Assembly: GCA_003170275.1 (NCBI GenBank)
Contig: PNAM01000065.1
Location: 9,211 to 73,210 of the forward strand
DNA from: Myxococcales bacterium
GTDB taxonomy: Bacteria; Myxococcota_A; Polyangia; Palsa-1104
Direction: 5' to 3'
Length of the DNA stretch: 64,000 nt
Part shown: one piece after another, positions 53,946-64,000 of the stretch
How positions within the stretch are numbered: position 1 is the stretch's first letter
How the letters are laid out: every line of letters starts with the position of its first letter
The notes under the pieces: generated by a model
Told to the model about the DNA's origin: nothing
Databases searched by the model: none
Seen by the model: the letters and a program-made list of their open reading frames with translations, nothing else
Translations under genes and position numbers: made by a program

Positions 53946-54455
53946 TCAGGCGGCGTGTTTGAGGTCGTGCGGGAGGTACGGCGGGGTGGTGCGGTGGCCC
54001 AGCCGCATCGACAGCGGGATGCCGACGAAGCGCAGGCCCATGCCGGTGCGATCGCCGCATTCCAGGCGCACCACTTCGGCGGCGAAGCGCCACTCGTCGC
54101 CGGTGTATCGATTGATCACGCGCACCACGGTCTGCGCGCCCACCGGCAGCGGCTGCGAGGTCTCGATGTACACGCCCTCGCCGGAGATGTCGCGCGCCTC
54201 GCCCCAACCGTTGCCAATCTGTCCCGCGCTGAACGACACGATCAGCGTCACCGGCGCGCGCACCTGATCGCGCGCGACGAACGGCGCCCGCGTCGGATCC
54301 GCGCACGCGGTGAAGAACAGCTCCAGCTCGTTCAGCCGCGCCCGCTCCAGCTCGCCGAGCGGGTACCCGAGCTGGTCGCGCTTGCCGAGGAGGACGCGGT
54401 ACTCACCGACCCTGTTGATCCATTCCATCGACCTTTGCTCCGCTAGGCTATCCAT
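53946..54455 (-). CDS. PilZ-domain c-di-GMP-binding protein
   Basis: 169 residues from the ATG at 54455, chosen over a longer upstream start because GGTGGG lies 6 bases before it. N-terminal helical segment of about 60 residues, then a PilZ domain with both c-di-GMP motifs intact: RxxxR at R62-R66 (RDQVR) and DxSxxG at D89-G94 (DISGEG). Myxobacteria use PilZ proteins in motility and polysaccharide control. No partner gene is coupled; the target is unknown. Confidence 0.88.
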   Translation of the reverse strand: MDSLAEQRSMEWINRVGEYRVLLGKRDQLGYPLGELERARLNELELFFTACADPTRAPFVARDQVRAPVTLIVSFSAGQIGNGWGEARDISGEGVYIETSQPLPVGAQTVVRVINRYTGDEWRFAAEVVRLECGDRTGMGLRFVGIPLSMRLGHRTTPPYLPHDLKHAA

Positions 54456-54630
54456 GTCGAACCCACCTGGTAAGCAATCGGCGTACCTGCCGCGAACCGC
54501 CTTCTCGCCCACCGGCCTCTCGCAATGATCTACGTACATTAGACGTCCCAGATCCCTCTTTGGTTCATACGCAGATCCCCCCTTCCACTGTTAAGAAACG
54601 CACGAATTCAGAAAACCGAGGGGGTACGCG
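54456..54630. promoter_or_regulatory. Divergent intergenic region, PilZ gene / rarA
   Basis: 175 bp with distinctly lower GC than the surrounding genes. It should contain promoters for both genes. I see no clear operator or named consensus. It ends with GAGGGGG, the likely ribosome-binding site for rarA. Confidence 0.4.
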
Positions 54631-55932
54631 GTGCTAGGCTGCGAAAAAATGACGGATGATCTCTTCCGGCACGCCGCCCGTTCGGACAAGTCTGCCCAAC
54701 CGCTCGCCGAGCGAATGCGCCCGCTCGGGCTCGAGGAGTTCGTCGGGCAGGCGCACCTGGTTGGCCCAGGTCACATGCTCGAGCGCGCCACCGGCCGCGC
54801 GTTGCCGTCGCTCATCTTGTGGGGCCCGCCGGGCACCGGCAAGACCACGCTGGCGCGCATCCTGGCCGGTCGCGCGCAGGCGCGCTTCGTCGCGCTGTCG
54901 GCGGTGCAGGCGGGCGTCAAGGATCTGCGCGAGGCAGTCGCCACTGCCGAGGATCGGCTGGCCGAGCACCGGCAGAAAACCGTGCTGTTCCTCGACGAGA
55001 TCCATCGCTTCAACAAGGGCCAGCAGGACGCGCTCTTGCCGCACGTCGAGGCCGGCACCATCACGCTGATCGGCGCGACCACCGAGAACCCGTCGTTCGA
55101 GGTCAACGCCGCGCTCTTGTCGCGCTGCAAGGTGGTGCGGCTGGAGTCGCTCACCGAAGCGGATCTGCGCACGCTCGTCGATCGCGCGATCATCGATCCG
55201 GTGCGCGGGCTCGGCACGCTCTCGCTCGAGGTCGCGCCCGAGGTCCGCGATCTGATCGCGCGCGAGGCTTCGGGCGACGCGCGCCGCGCGCTGTTCACGC
55301 TCGAGGTCGCCGCCGAGATCGCGCGCCCGACCGTCTCCGGCGGACCGCGCGTGGTCGACGCGCAAGTGGTCGCCGAGGCCAACCAGCAGAAGACGCTCCT
55401 GTACGACAAGAACGGCGACCAGCACTACGACGTCATCTCCGCGTTCATCAAGTCGATGCGCGGCTCCGATCCCGATGCCGCGGTCTATTGGATGGCCCGC
55501 ATGCTCGAGGCCGGCGAGGATCCGATCTTCGTCATGCGGCGCATGGTGATCTTCGCGTCCGAGGACATCGGCAACGCCGACCCGCGCGCGCTGCAGGTGG
55601 CGGTGGCCGCGCTCGACGCCGTGCGGCTGGTCGGCCTGCCCGAGGGCACGCTGCCGATGACCCAGGCGGTCACCTACCTGGCCACCGCGCCCAAGTCGAA
55701 CGCGGTGCTGACCACCTACGCGGCGGCGAAGCAGGCGGTCACCGACGGGGGCGCGCTGCCGGTGCCGCTGCACATCCGCCACGCGCCCACCGGCCTGAGG
55801 AAGGAGCAGGGTAACCCCGTGCGCGCGAGCTACCTGCCCGACGCGCTCAAGGGGCGGCGCTTCTACCAGCCGTCGGAGTCGGGTTACGAGCTAGAGCTCG
55901 CCGCGCGGCTGCGCGCCTGGCGCAAGGAATAG
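54631..55932 (+). CDS. rarA: Replication-associated recombination protein RarA (MgsA)
   Basis: 433 residues. GTG at 54631 has GAGGGGG at proper distance; ATG at 54649 (MTDDLF) is the alternative. AAA+ clamp-loader-like ATPase with Walker A GPPGTGKT at 65-72, Walker B LFLDEIHRFNKGQQDALLPH, sensor ATTENPSFEVN with SRC, and the helical tetramerisation domain (KNGDQHYDVISAFIKSMRG, VIFASEDIGNADP). Acts at stalled replication forks with SSB. Stands alone; convergent with hpnE (12-bp gap). Confidence 0.95.
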   Translation: MLGCEKMTDDLFRHAARSDKSAQPLAERMRPLGLEEFVGQAHLVGPGHMLERATGRALPSLILWGPPGTGKTTLARILAGRAQARFVALSAVQAGVKDLREAVATAEDRLAEHRQKTVLFLDEIHRFNKGQQDALLPHVEAGTITLIGATTENPSFEVNAALLSRCKVVRLESLTEADLRTLVDRAIIDPVRGLGTLSLEVAPEVRDLIAREASGDARRALFTLEVAAEIARPTVSGGPRVVDAQVVAEANQQKTLLYDKNGDQHYDVISAFIKSMRGSDPDAAVYWMARMLEAGEDPIFVMRRMVIFASEDIGNADPRALQVAVAALDAVRLVGLPEGTLPMTQAVTYLATAPKSNAVLTTYAAAKQAVTDGGALPVPLHIRHAPTGLRKEQGNPVRASYLPDALKGRRFYQPSESGYELELAARLRAWRKE

Positions 55933-55944
55933 CGCGCGGCGTCG

Positions 55945-57393
55945 CTAGGTCGCGGTTTGCAGCGGTCGGCTGAGCCGTCCCACTGGCACGAACCCGGCCT
56001 CGCCCGTCGACCGGGATGCCGCTCGCACGGGGGAGGGCACATACCCCTCGACGAGCGCGGCCGCATCGTCCGCCGATCGCACGGCGCTCTCCAGCGTCGC
56101 CGGCAGGCCGGTGCGGACGTAGTCGCCGGCGACGAACAGCCCTTCGATCGGGCTGCGCGAGCCGGGCCTGAGCCCCTCGGTCCCCGCGGTGTGCGCGATG
56201 GTCGCGGCGCGCTCCTTCATCACGCGCACGTGCAGCACCTTGGCGCGCGCGACCTCGGGGAACGCGCGCTGAAGCTCGGCCAGCGCCAGCTCGCGGATCT
56301 CCTGCACGCTGCGATCGACCAGGTCGCGCGCCGCCGACGTCACCAGCGCCAGGCACTGCCGCGCGCCGCGCTCTTCCTCGTGGGTGGGCGACGAAACGCC
56401 CGACAGGCGGCTACGATTGAACATCCAGTGGATCGGCCGATCCACCAGTCCGATCAATTCCTCGTCGGTGACGACGCGATCGAGCCACACGTGCGCCGAC
56501 ACGATCGGCGAGCTCTCGAGGCGCCGGATCCCGTCGAAGTAGGTCTCGCCCTCGAACAGCGCGGGCGGCACCAGGGCGGCCATCGCGCCCGGCGGCACCG
56601 CCGCGATCACCGCGTCGGCATCGAAGCGCTCGCCGTTCTCCAGCGTCACGCCGCGCACCACCTGCTCGACGACGCGCAAGGAGCCGACCGGCGCCGCCGT
56701 GACCACCTTGCCGCCGCGCGCCTCGACGTAGCTCGCTGCCGCGTCGGTGTAGAGCTCCGACAGGCCGACCTGCGCCAGGCCCAGGCGCGCATCGTCGCGC
56801 GATCCGAAGAAGCCCTCGCGCAGCACCGCCTCGAGCATCTTGGCGCTCGCCGTGCGCGGCTCGTCGTTGAGCGTCGCCAGCGTCAACGGATGCCAGAAGC
56901 CGCGCCGCGCCTTTTGCGACTGGCCCATGCGATCGAGCCAGCGGTCGACGGTCTCGAAGTCGCTCGCCGCCGGGAACAGCGCCGACGGGCGCTTGATCGC
57001 CGCCGCCACCTTGACCAGCGCCAGGCGATCGCGAATGCCCAGCGCCGAGAAGCCGAACAGCCCGCCGAGTAGATGAAACGGCGCCGGCAGGCTGGCCGCT
57101 CGCAGCCGCGTCAGCGTGCCGCCGTCGAGGAACGCCACCGACAGATCGCGCTGCAGCGTGAGCTGCTCGTCGGTGCCGATGCGCTTCAAAAAGCCGCGCA
57201 GCGCGCGATAGCAGCCCATGAACAGGTGCTGCCCGTTATCGATCACGTCGCCGGTGGTGTCGTCGACGACCGAGTACGCGCGCCCGCCCAGCGTCGGGCG
57301 GCGCTCGAACAGCGTGACCTCGTGCCCGCGGTCGACCAGACGCGTGGCGGCCGCCAACCCGGCGATCCCGCCACCGACGACAACAACCTTCAA
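55945..57393 (-). CDS. hpnE: Hydroxysqualene dehydroxylase (squalene-associated FAD desaturase)
   Basis: 482 residues from a TTG in a TTGA overlap with hpnD; the start fits the FAD motif at the extreme N terminus (KVVVVGGGIAGLAAATRL, then HEVTLFERRPTLGGRA). The amine-oxidase/phytoene-desaturase-like core includes DNGQHLFMGCYRAL and the C-terminal FAD-binding block IEGLFVAGDYVRTGLPATLESAVRS. In HpnCDE pathways it reduces hydroxysqualene to squalene. Last gene of the isoprenoid operon. Confidence 0.93.
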   Translation of the reverse strand: MKVVVVGGGIAGLAAATRLVDRGHEVTLFERRPTLGGRAYSVVDDTTGDVIDNGQHLFMGCYRALRGFLKRIGTDEQLTLQRDLSVAFLDGGTLTRLRAASLPAPFHLLGGLFGFSALGIRDRLALVKVAAAIKRPSALFPAASDFETVDRWLDRMGQSQKARRGFWHPLTLATLNDEPRTASAKMLEAVLREGFFGSRDDARLGLAQVGLSELYTDAAASYVEARGGKVVTAAPVGSLRVVEQVVRGVTLENGERFDADAVIAAVPPGAMAALVPPALFEGETYFDGIRRLESSPIVSAHVWLDRVVTDEELIGLVDRPIHWMFNRSRLSGVSSPTHEEERGARQCLALVTSAARDLVDRSVQEIRELALAELQRAFPEVARAKVLHVRVMKERAATIAHTAGTEGLRPGSRSPIEGLFVAGDYVRTGLPATLESAVRSADDAAALVEGYVPSPVRAASRSTGEAGFVPVGRLSRPLQTAT

Positions 57394-58292
57394 CCGGTGA
57401 GCTCCGCGAGTTTGGCGGTGGCGAAGTTGCGCAGCGCGATGGCCATCTTGTGGCGGCGGCGCACCTTCAGCTTGGCGCCGAACACGTCGAAGTTGCTCTC
57501 TTCGAGCGTCTGCAAGAGCGCGTAATAGATGTCGCCCATGATCTCGGCGATCACCAGTTGGTGACGCTCGGCCGGTCCAATCGCCGCCCGCGCCCGCAGG
57601 TAGTGTGCCCGCGCCCGCGCGGCCTGAAAGCGCATCAGCCGCAGGAACTCCGGGCTGCGCGTGCCGCTCGACAGATCTTCTTCGGTCACGCCGAACGCGC
57701 GCAGGTCCTCTTCGGGCAGGTAGATGCGCCCGCGCCGCGCGTCTTCGGCGACGTCGCGGAGGATGTTGGTGAGCTGCAGCGCGATGCCCAGGTCGACAGC
57801 ATACTCCCGCGCCTTGGGCGACGAGTAGCCGAAGATCTCGATGCACATCAGGCCCACCGCCGACGCCACACGGTAGCAGTAGGTGCGCAGCTCGTCCCAG
57901 CTCGCGTAGCGCGTCTTGTCGATGTCCATGGCGCAGCCGTCGATGACCGCCTCCATGTCCTCGCGGCGGATCGGAAAGCGCCCGACCGCCTCGCGCAATT
58001 TCGCCGTCACCGGATGCGTCGGCTCGGCGCCGGCCCCATACACCAGGTCGAGCTCCGAGCGCCAGTGCGCGATCCCCTCGAGCTTCTTCGCCACTATCGA
58101 GGTCGCTTCGCTCCCGGTGGCTTCTTCGTCGACCACGTCGTCGACCAGCCGGCAATAGGCGTACACCGCCTCGAGCGCCTCGCGCCGTTCGCGCGGCAAG
58201 AACAGGAACGCGTAATAGAAGTTCGACTGCGACCTGGTCGTCAGCTTCTTGCAGTACGCGGCGGCGTTCTCGATGAACGAGACCTCGGGCAT
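57390..58292 (-). CDS. hpnD: Presqualene diphosphate synthase
   Basis: 300 residues. Aspartate-rich motif CRLVDDVVDEEA in the N-terminal half and NILRDVAEDARRGRIYLP in the second half are the two Mg-diphosphate sites of the squalene/phytoene synthase family. It condenses two farnesyl diphosphates to presqualene diphosphate. ATG overlaps the hpnC stop by one nucleotide (TGATG). Placement with hpnC and hpnE settles the choice over phytoene synthase. Confidence 0.93.
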   Translation of the reverse strand: MPEVSFIENAAAYCKKLTTRSQSNFYYAFLFLPRERREALEAVYAYCRLVDDVVDEEATGSEATSIVAKKLEGIAHWRSELDLVYGAGAEPTHPVTAKLREAVGRFPIRREDMEAVIDGCAMDIDKTRYASWDELRTYCYRVASAVGLMCIEIFGYSSPKAREYAVDLGIALQLTNILRDVAEDARRGRIYLPEEDLRAFGVTEEDLSSGTRSPEFLRLMRFQAARARAHYLRARAAIGPAERHQLVIAEIMGDIYYALLQTLEESNFDVFGAKLKVRRRHKMAIALRNFATAKLAELTG

Positions 58293-59245
58293 CAGCGGGC
58301 CAGCGTCCACTGCGGCCAGCGCTGCGTCGCCGCGCGCGCCACCATGCGCGCCTTGTCGGCCGCGTTCAGCGTCGGGCGGCGGCGGAACACGTCGTAGCCG
58401 ACCGCCTCGATCTTGTCGAGGATGGTCATCCCGCCGTTCCAGATCATCGCCAGCTCGAAGCCCAGCTCCGGCCCCACCTTGTCGATGATCGGCCGTCCAC
58501 GCTCGAACATCGCGCGCGCGCGCGCCACCTCGAAGCGCATTAGATCGCGAAACTCCGGCGTGACCTGGCGCGCGTACAAGGTCGCTTCGCTGACCCCGAA
58601 GTGGCGCAGGTCCTCCTCGGGCAGGTAGATGCGGTCCTTGGTGAGATCGACGCCCACGTCCTGCAGGAAGTTGGTCAGCTGCAGCGCGGCGCACACGTCG
58701 TCGGAGTAGTTGTGCAGCGACGGGTCGCGATAGTTGAAGATGTACAGCACCAGGCGGCCGACCGGGTGCGCCGAGTGCTGGAAGTAGCGCTCGAGCTGCG
58801 CGTAGGTCGCGTAGCGGTTCACCGACAGGTCCATGTTGAACGCGGTGAGCAGATCGCGCAGCGGCGAGATCGGCACGTCGCAGCGATCGATGGTCTCCTT
58901 GAGCGCGACGAACACCGGATGCTCGGCCTCGCCGTGAAACGCGCGCTCGAGCGAATCTTCCCAGTACCCGAGCGCCTCGGCGCGGCGGCCGGCATAGCGC
59001 GGCTCGTCGGCGAAGTCATCGGCCGAGCGCGCGAAGGCATAGACCGCCCACACGTGCGGCCGCAGGCGTGCCGGCACGAAGCGCGACGCGACCGGGAAGT
59101 TCTCGTAGTGCCCGCGCGCCATGCGCTCGCAATACGCGAAGGCGGCCTCGACGGAGTAGGGCGCGCCCGACGACGGATCCGCCTTGAGCTCCAGCTCCGG
59201 GACCGGTTCCGCGTTCGGACGTGGCTCGACGACTCGTCTGATCAC
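58292..59245 (-). CDS. hpnC: Hydroxysqualene synthase
   Basis: 317 residues from GTG at 59245, selected because AAGGAG lies 6 bases upstream and overlaps the TAA of mvaA. Family motifs RSADDFADEPR and LQLTNFLQDVGVDLTKDRIYLP. Converts presqualene diphosphate to hydroxysqualene in the three-step HpnC-D-E route. Sister of hpnD but clearly distinct in the N-terminal region (AYCERMARGHYENFPVAS, HpnC-typical). The longer upstream frame is not needed. Confidence 0.92.
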   Translation of the reverse strand: MIRRVVEPRPNAEPVPELELKADPSSGAPYSVEAAFAYCERMARGHYENFPVASRFVPARLRPHVWAVYAFARSADDFADEPRYAGRRAEALGYWEDSLERAFHGEAEHPVFVALKETIDRCDVPISPLRDLLTAFNMDLSVNRYATYAQLERYFQHSAHPVGRLVLYIFNYRDPSLHNYSDDVCAALQLTNFLQDVGVDLTKDRIYLPEEDLRHFGVSEATLYARQVTPEFRDLMRFEVARARAMFERGRPIIDKVGPELGFELAMIWNGGMTILDKIEAVGYDVFRRRPTLNAADKARMVARAATQRWPQWTLAR

Positions 59246-59255
59246 GATGAGCTCC

Positions 59256-60571
<1,316 letters not shown>

Positions 60572-60575
<4 letters not shown>

Positions 60576-61531
60576 GACAGGGTCTCCAGTCGTAGTCCGG
60601 GCGCCGGTGCGCCCACTTGCAGCGGGAAGAGCCCCGCCTGCTTCAGGTCTTCGCGCAGCGCGAAGGTTGCTTCGGAACCAATGGTGAAGGCCACGCCGAG
60701 ATCGCCGCCGCCGGCGCCCGAGGGCTTGGCCGCGCCGCCGTGACGCCGCGCGAACGCCGCCAGCTGCGCGTGCTCGCGCGTGACGATCTCGCAGCCGGCC
60801 GCTTCGCCGAGGTGCTTCATCGCCTCGTGGTAGACGTCCGCGGTGCGCACCAGCTGCGCCGCGTCGCCGTCCGCGAGCGCCGCCGCGAACGCGTGCGCCT
60901 GCGAGATCAGCCGACCGATCGCCGCTTCGTGCGAGGCGGGCTGCGCCTCGGCGAACGCCTTGACCTTGCCGATCAGCGCGGGCGTCGACGCCGACTTGCC
61001 GGCGAAGATGAAGGTGAGCCGGATGCCGTCGGGCAGATCGACCGGCGTGACGGTCACGTCGCCGTTCTTGCGCTGAAAGCGGATCGCGCCGCCCCACACC
61101 GAGGTGGCCACGTCCACGCCCGAGCCGCGCGTGCCCTGCGCCGCCGCGTGCGCGTCGTCGGCGATCTGGAAGATGCGTCGCTTGTCGTCGAGCGAGATCC
61201 CGTAGCGATGCAGCGCCGCGCCGGTCGCCGCGACGGTGACCGCCGCCGACGAGCCGAGCCCGAGCTTCTGGCCGCCTTCGTACAGCGCGGTCGAGTCCAC
61301 GCCCAACGCGCCGCTCTGCAAGATCTCGGTCGGATTCTTTCCTTCCGCTCGCAGCACCTGCGCGACGCGCTCCAGCGCCGCCACCAGGAACGGCGAGAGC
61401 GGGGTGCCCGCGCCCGCCATCACCCACGCACGCACGCAGCGGTCGGTGGCCACCGAGATCGCCGGCGCGCCGTGCAGCACGGCGTACTCGCCGCACAGGA
61501 TCGCCTTGCCCGGTGCGAGGACCGCGGTCAC
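60572..61531 (-). CDS. mvaK2: Phosphomevalonate kinase (GHMP family)
   Basis: 319 residues, GTG in a GTGA overlap. N-terminal APGKAILCGEYAVLHGAPAI, ATP loop KLGLGSSAAVTVA, the PMK-type GTRGSGVDVATSVWGGAIRF segment and the third GHMP motif KPSGAGGGDLGVAF. The DVATSVWGG block and order in the operon favour phosphomevalonate over mevalonate kinase. Makes mevalonate diphosphate. Confidence 0.88.
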
Positions 61532-62523
61532 GACTGCTCCTCCACCAGGCGCGCGCCCTTGCCCGGCACGCACACGCGCGTCCGCAGCACGCCCGGCACC
61601 GCGGCCAGCTTCTGCGAAATTTCTTCGGCGTGCTCGGCGTCGGTGAGCACCTTGACGTGCGGCCCCGCGTCGCAGGTGAACCACGCCGGCAGGCCGCCCT
61701 TGCGCATCGTCTGCACCGCGCGATAGCCGTCGATGGTCGCGCCCAGGAAGTAGACCACCGCCGGCCGCGCCGCCATCGCCGAGGCGTGCATGGTCAGGCA
61801 GCTGCGCTCGGTCACCACGCCGAGCGCCTCGAGATCGCGCGCGGCTACAGCCTTGCGCGCCGCCGCAAGATCCGGCTCGGAGGTCGCGATCCACTGAGCG
61901 TAGTACGGCGAGGTCTCGGCGGTGTGCTGCATCCCGTCGGTCGACAGCGTCTCCTTCTGTCCCTCCGACGTGACGCCCACCACCAGCCGCACGCCCCACT
62001 CGGTCGCGCCGCCGACCTCTTCAGCGTAGCAGTCGTCACCATCGTCGCGCACGCCGCGATGCAGGTGCACGAAGCCGCCGAAGATCGAGCGCGCCGCCGA
62101 GCCCGAGCCGCGTCGCGCGAGCACCGACAGCTCCGCGCCGGTGAGCTCCAGTCCCGCCGCGCGCGTCGCCGCCAGCGCCAGCGCCGCGAACGCCGACGCC
62201 GACGAGGCCAGCCCCGCCGCGGTCGGGAAGTTGTTGGCGCTCACCACCTGCGCCCGCGCGCTCAGCGCCGCGCGCATGCGCACGAGATCGAGGAACTTCG
62301 AGATGCGGCGCAGCGGCTCGCCCATCGCGGTGTCGCCGTTGAGCGTGAGCGCGTCCGCCGCCAGCGTCGAATCGAAGCGCACCTCGGTGCGCGTGCTCAG
62401 CCCTTCGAGCGTCAGCGACAAGCTGCCCACCGCCGGCAGGTTGAGCTGCTTGTCGCGCTTGCCCCAATACTTCACCAACGCGATGTTGGTGTTCGCTTCC
62501 GCGATCGCGCGCGTGACGCTCAC
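61528..62523 (-). CDS. mvaD: Mevalonate diphosphate decarboxylase
   Basis: 331 residues, GTG in a GTGA overlap. Characteristic start ANTNIALVKYWGKRD, GHMP loop NNFPTAAGLASSASAFAAL, GSGSAARSIFGGFV with the catalytic-type S/R surroundings, and TCDAGPHVKVL near the C terminus. Produces isopentenyl diphosphate by ATP-dependent decarboxylation. Confidence 0.96.
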   Translation of the reverse strand: MSVTRAIAEANTNIALVKYWGKRDKQLNLPAVGSLSLTLEGLSTRTEVRFDSTLAADALTLNGDTAMGEPLRRISKFLDLVRMRAALSARAQVVSANNFPTAAGLASSASAFAALALAATRAAGLELTGAELSVLARRGSGSAARSIFGGFVHLHRGVRDDGDDCYAEEVGGATEWGVRLVVGVTSEGQKETLSTDGMQHTAETSPYYAQWIATSEPDLAAARKAVAARDLEALGVVTERSCLTMHASAMAARPAVVYFLGATIDGYRAVQTMRKGGLPAWFTCDAGPHVKVLTDAEHAEEISQKLAAVPGVLRTRVCVPGKGARLVEEQS

Positions 62524-63434
62524 TGCCCGCCCACCGTGGTTACGAACGCGCGATGTCCGGCGCGCTCCCAGGCGTCGCGCACCACGTTCTCGCGGCCCGG
62601 CGCGAGGGCGATCACGCACCCGCCGCCGCCGCCGCCGGTCAGCTTGGCGCCCGCTGCGCCGGCGTCGGAGGCGATCGCGCACAGGCGCTCGATCTCGACG
62701 CACGAGACCTCGAGCGCTTGCAGGTGGCGCTGGTTCTCGTTCATCGCCGAGCCCAATTCGCCCGCGTTGCCTTCCATCACGGCCACGCGCCCGCGCTCGA
62801 CCAACTGCGCGATGGCGACGAAGCGCGCGCGGATCTCGTCGCCGCGCTCGGCGTGCAGCTCGGCCACGCGCTGCACGCGGCCCTTGGTATCGCGCTCGCG
62901 CCCGGTGTGGCCGATCACCAGCGTCACCGGCTGCGCCGCGCGCACCGGGACCAGGCCGCCCGCGCGCGTGAAGATCCCGAAGCCGCCCTTGAGCGCGACC
63001 GTGTGGTCGAGCCCGCTCGGCTTGCCGTGCACCACCGTCTCCGACGCCATCGCCGCGTCGGCCAGATCCTCGTCGGTGGCGGACAGCCCGTGCGCCGCCT
63101 TGAGCGCGCGCGCCACCGCGACCGCCATCGCCGCCGACGAGCCCAGCCCCGCACCGGTCGGCACCAGGAAGGTCACCGTCAGATCTACCGGGCTCGCAAT
63201 GCCCAGCCCGAGCCGCGCACGGATCGCGCGATACGCCCGCCCGATCGAGGTCTGCTCCTCGGCGCCGCCGTCGACACCCGAGACTTCGAGCGTCCACGCG
63301 GGCACCCGGAGCTTCCCCGAGCCCGGCTGCAGCTCGACCGTCGCGCCGTCGGCGAGCGCGCCGGCGAGCGCGGGGTGGCCGTACACCACCGAGTGCTCGC
63401 CGAGCAGGATCACTTTGCCGTGCGCCGCGTGCAT
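62520..63434 (-). CDS. mvaK1: Mevalonate kinase (GHMP family)
   Basis: 304 residues. N-terminal GKVILLGEHSVVYGHPALA, the GHMP ATP loop PTGAGLGSSAAMAVAVARAL, HGKPSGLDHTVALKGG with the catalytic Asp, and third motif GAKLTGGGGGGCVIAL. Phosphorylates mevalonate, the first kinase step. It begins 2 bp after the fni stop. Confidence 0.93.
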   Translation of the reverse strand: MHAAHGKVILLGEHSVVYGHPALAGALADGATVELQPGSGKLRVPAWTLEVSGVDGGAEEQTSIGRAYRAIRARLGLGIASPVDLTVTFLVPTGAGLGSSAAMAVAVARALKAAHGLSATDEDLADAAMASETVVHGKPSGLDHTVALKGGFGIFTRAGGLVPVRAAQPVTLVIGHTGRERDTKGRVQRVAELHAERGDEIRARFVAIAQLVERGRVAVMEGNAGELGSAMNENQRHLQALEVSCVEIERLCAIASDAGAAGAKLTGGGGGGCVIALAPGRENVVRDAWERAGHRAFVTTVGGQ

Positions 63435-63436
63435 GA

Positions 63437-64000
63437 CTATCGAGCCTGCTCCAGCCACGCCTTGAGCGTCGAGCCGATCACCTTGGGCGCGGTGCGCAGC
63501 TCGGCCGGCGTGCGGCAGCCGGTGAGGAACACCGCCGCGCGGACGCCCGCGATCACGTGCTCGAGGAACGCCACCGTGCCGTCGAACCCGCCGTCGCGAT
63601 GCGCGCGCAGCACCGGCGCCGCCAGCCCGCCCGCGGTCGCGCCGAGCGCCAGCGCATGCGCCACGTCCTGCCCGTTGCGCAGCCCGCCGGTGGCGATGAT
63701 CTGAAGGCCGAGATCCGCCATCAGCCCGACCGACGCGGCCGTCGGAATGCCCCAATCCCACAGCTCCTCGCCGAGCTTCTTCGCCGCGCCTTCCGCGCGC
63801 CGCGTCTCGACGCCCACCCACGAAGTGCCGCCCGCGCCCGACGTATCGACGGTGCCGATGCCGAGCTGCTTGACGGCCAGCCCCACGCGCCGCGACAGCC
63901 CCGCGCCGGTCTCCTTGACCACCACCGGCAGGCCGAGCTCGCCGTGCAGCCGCTTGAGCGTCTCGCGCCCGGAGGTGAAGTCGCGATCGCCGCCCGGCTG
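63437..64000 (-). CDS. fni: Type 2 isopentenyl-diphosphate delta-isomerase, 3' part (runs off window)
   Basis: 187 residues visible; the gene's 5' end lies beyond base 64000. The frame opens with QPGGDRDFTSG, followed by LPVVVKETGAGLS, DTSGAGGTSWVGVE and the FMN-binding GLRNGQDVAHALALGA, all typical of FMN-dependent type 2 IDI. It interconverts IPP and DMAPP. First visible gene of the isoprenoid operon. Confidence 0.94.
   Translation of the reverse strand, partial: QPGGDRDFTSGRETLKRLHGELGLPVVVKETGAGLSRRVGLAVKQLGIGTVDTSGAGGTSWVGVETRRAEGAAKKLGEELWDWGIPTAASVGLMADLGLQIIATGGLRNGQDVAHALALGATAGGLAAPVLRAHRDGGFDGTVAFLEHVIAGVRAAVFLTGCRTPAELRTAPKVIGSTLKAWLEQAR

Noticed and set aside
57390..59245. Phytoene synthase pair for carotenoid biosynthesis
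   Set aside because: The two different prenyl-synthase paralogues plus an HpnE-type flavoprotein match the HpnCDE squalene route better than CrtB.

Overview
The window looks like chromosomal DNA from a very GC-rich deltaproteobacterial-type organism, most likely a myxobacterium or relative (Myxococcota/Polyangia). This rests on a Pkn-type Ser/Thr kinase beside PEGA/TPR and SUMF1-fold lipoproteins, an AgmX/GltJ-like C-terminal domain, a TonB-domain/TonB-receptor fusion, many lipobox proteins and a mevalonate rather than MEP isoprenoid pathway. The outer-membrane and lipoprotein content indicates a diderm. I saw no tRNA, rRNA, CRISPR array, transposase or phage gene. Genes are packed tightly: ATGA, GTGA, TTGA or TGATG stop/start overlaps are the rule inside operons, and no gene-free stretch exceeds about 240 bp.

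Layout: 1-7.1 kb (+) is a surface/signalling operon: the C-terminal part of a Ser/Thr kinase, a TPR/PEGA protein, two SUMF1-fold lipoproteins without FGE cysteines, and an HExxH lipoprotein. 7.1-10.5 kb (-) holds a DUF4403-like lipoprotein and a pentaheme cytochrome with TPRs. 10.5-14.2 kb has a Tim44-like zinc-ribbon membrane protein facing a Clp-like double AAA+ ATPase with a small zinc-ribbon membrane partner. 14.3-21.4 kb (-) has a beta-propeller/heme lipoprotein, a cNMP-binding/DUF1003/M61 peptidase fusion, a stand-alone E2-type acyltransferase and a family-1 glycosyltransferase. 21.5-24.6 kb (+) is a GMC oxidoreductase coupled to a carotenoid/hopanoid-type family-2 glycosyltransferase. 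24.6-26.9 kb (-) is a diiron ferritin-like protein with an acyl-CoA dehydrogenase. 26.9-34.5 kb (-) is an alpha-2-macroglobulin/PBP1C pair; pbpC carries an in-frame palindromic repeat.

36.4-40.0 kb is a compact putative peptide-modification locus: nucleotidyltransferase, soluble S24/S26 peptidase, HprK-related kinase, radical SAM/SPASM protein and PqqD-like RRE, with no visible precursor peptide. 40.0-45.9 kb (-) is a coupled four-gene outer-membrane operon. 46-50.7 kb (+) has a double-REC regulator, an unrecognised protein, a Nudix-like protein and an AgmX-domain membrane protein. 50.8-55.9 kb has DacB, a peptide-binding lipoprotein, a PilZ protein and RarA. 55.9-64 kb (-) is one continuous isoprenoid operon, fni-mvaK1-mvaD-mvaK2-mvaA-hpnC-hpnD-hpnE, which would convert HMG-CoA to squalene. 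HMG-CoA synthase, a prenyl-diphosphate synthase and a squalene cyclase are not in the window.

Most unusual points: (1) a 69-bp AT-rich perfect palindrome inserted as 23 codons in pbpC, with a lone half-copy between convergent genes 25 kb away; (2) the RRE/radical SAM/HprK-like locus; (3) the cNMP-DUF1003-M61 fusion, which suggests a protease anchored across the membrane with a cytoplasmic nucleotide-sensing head.
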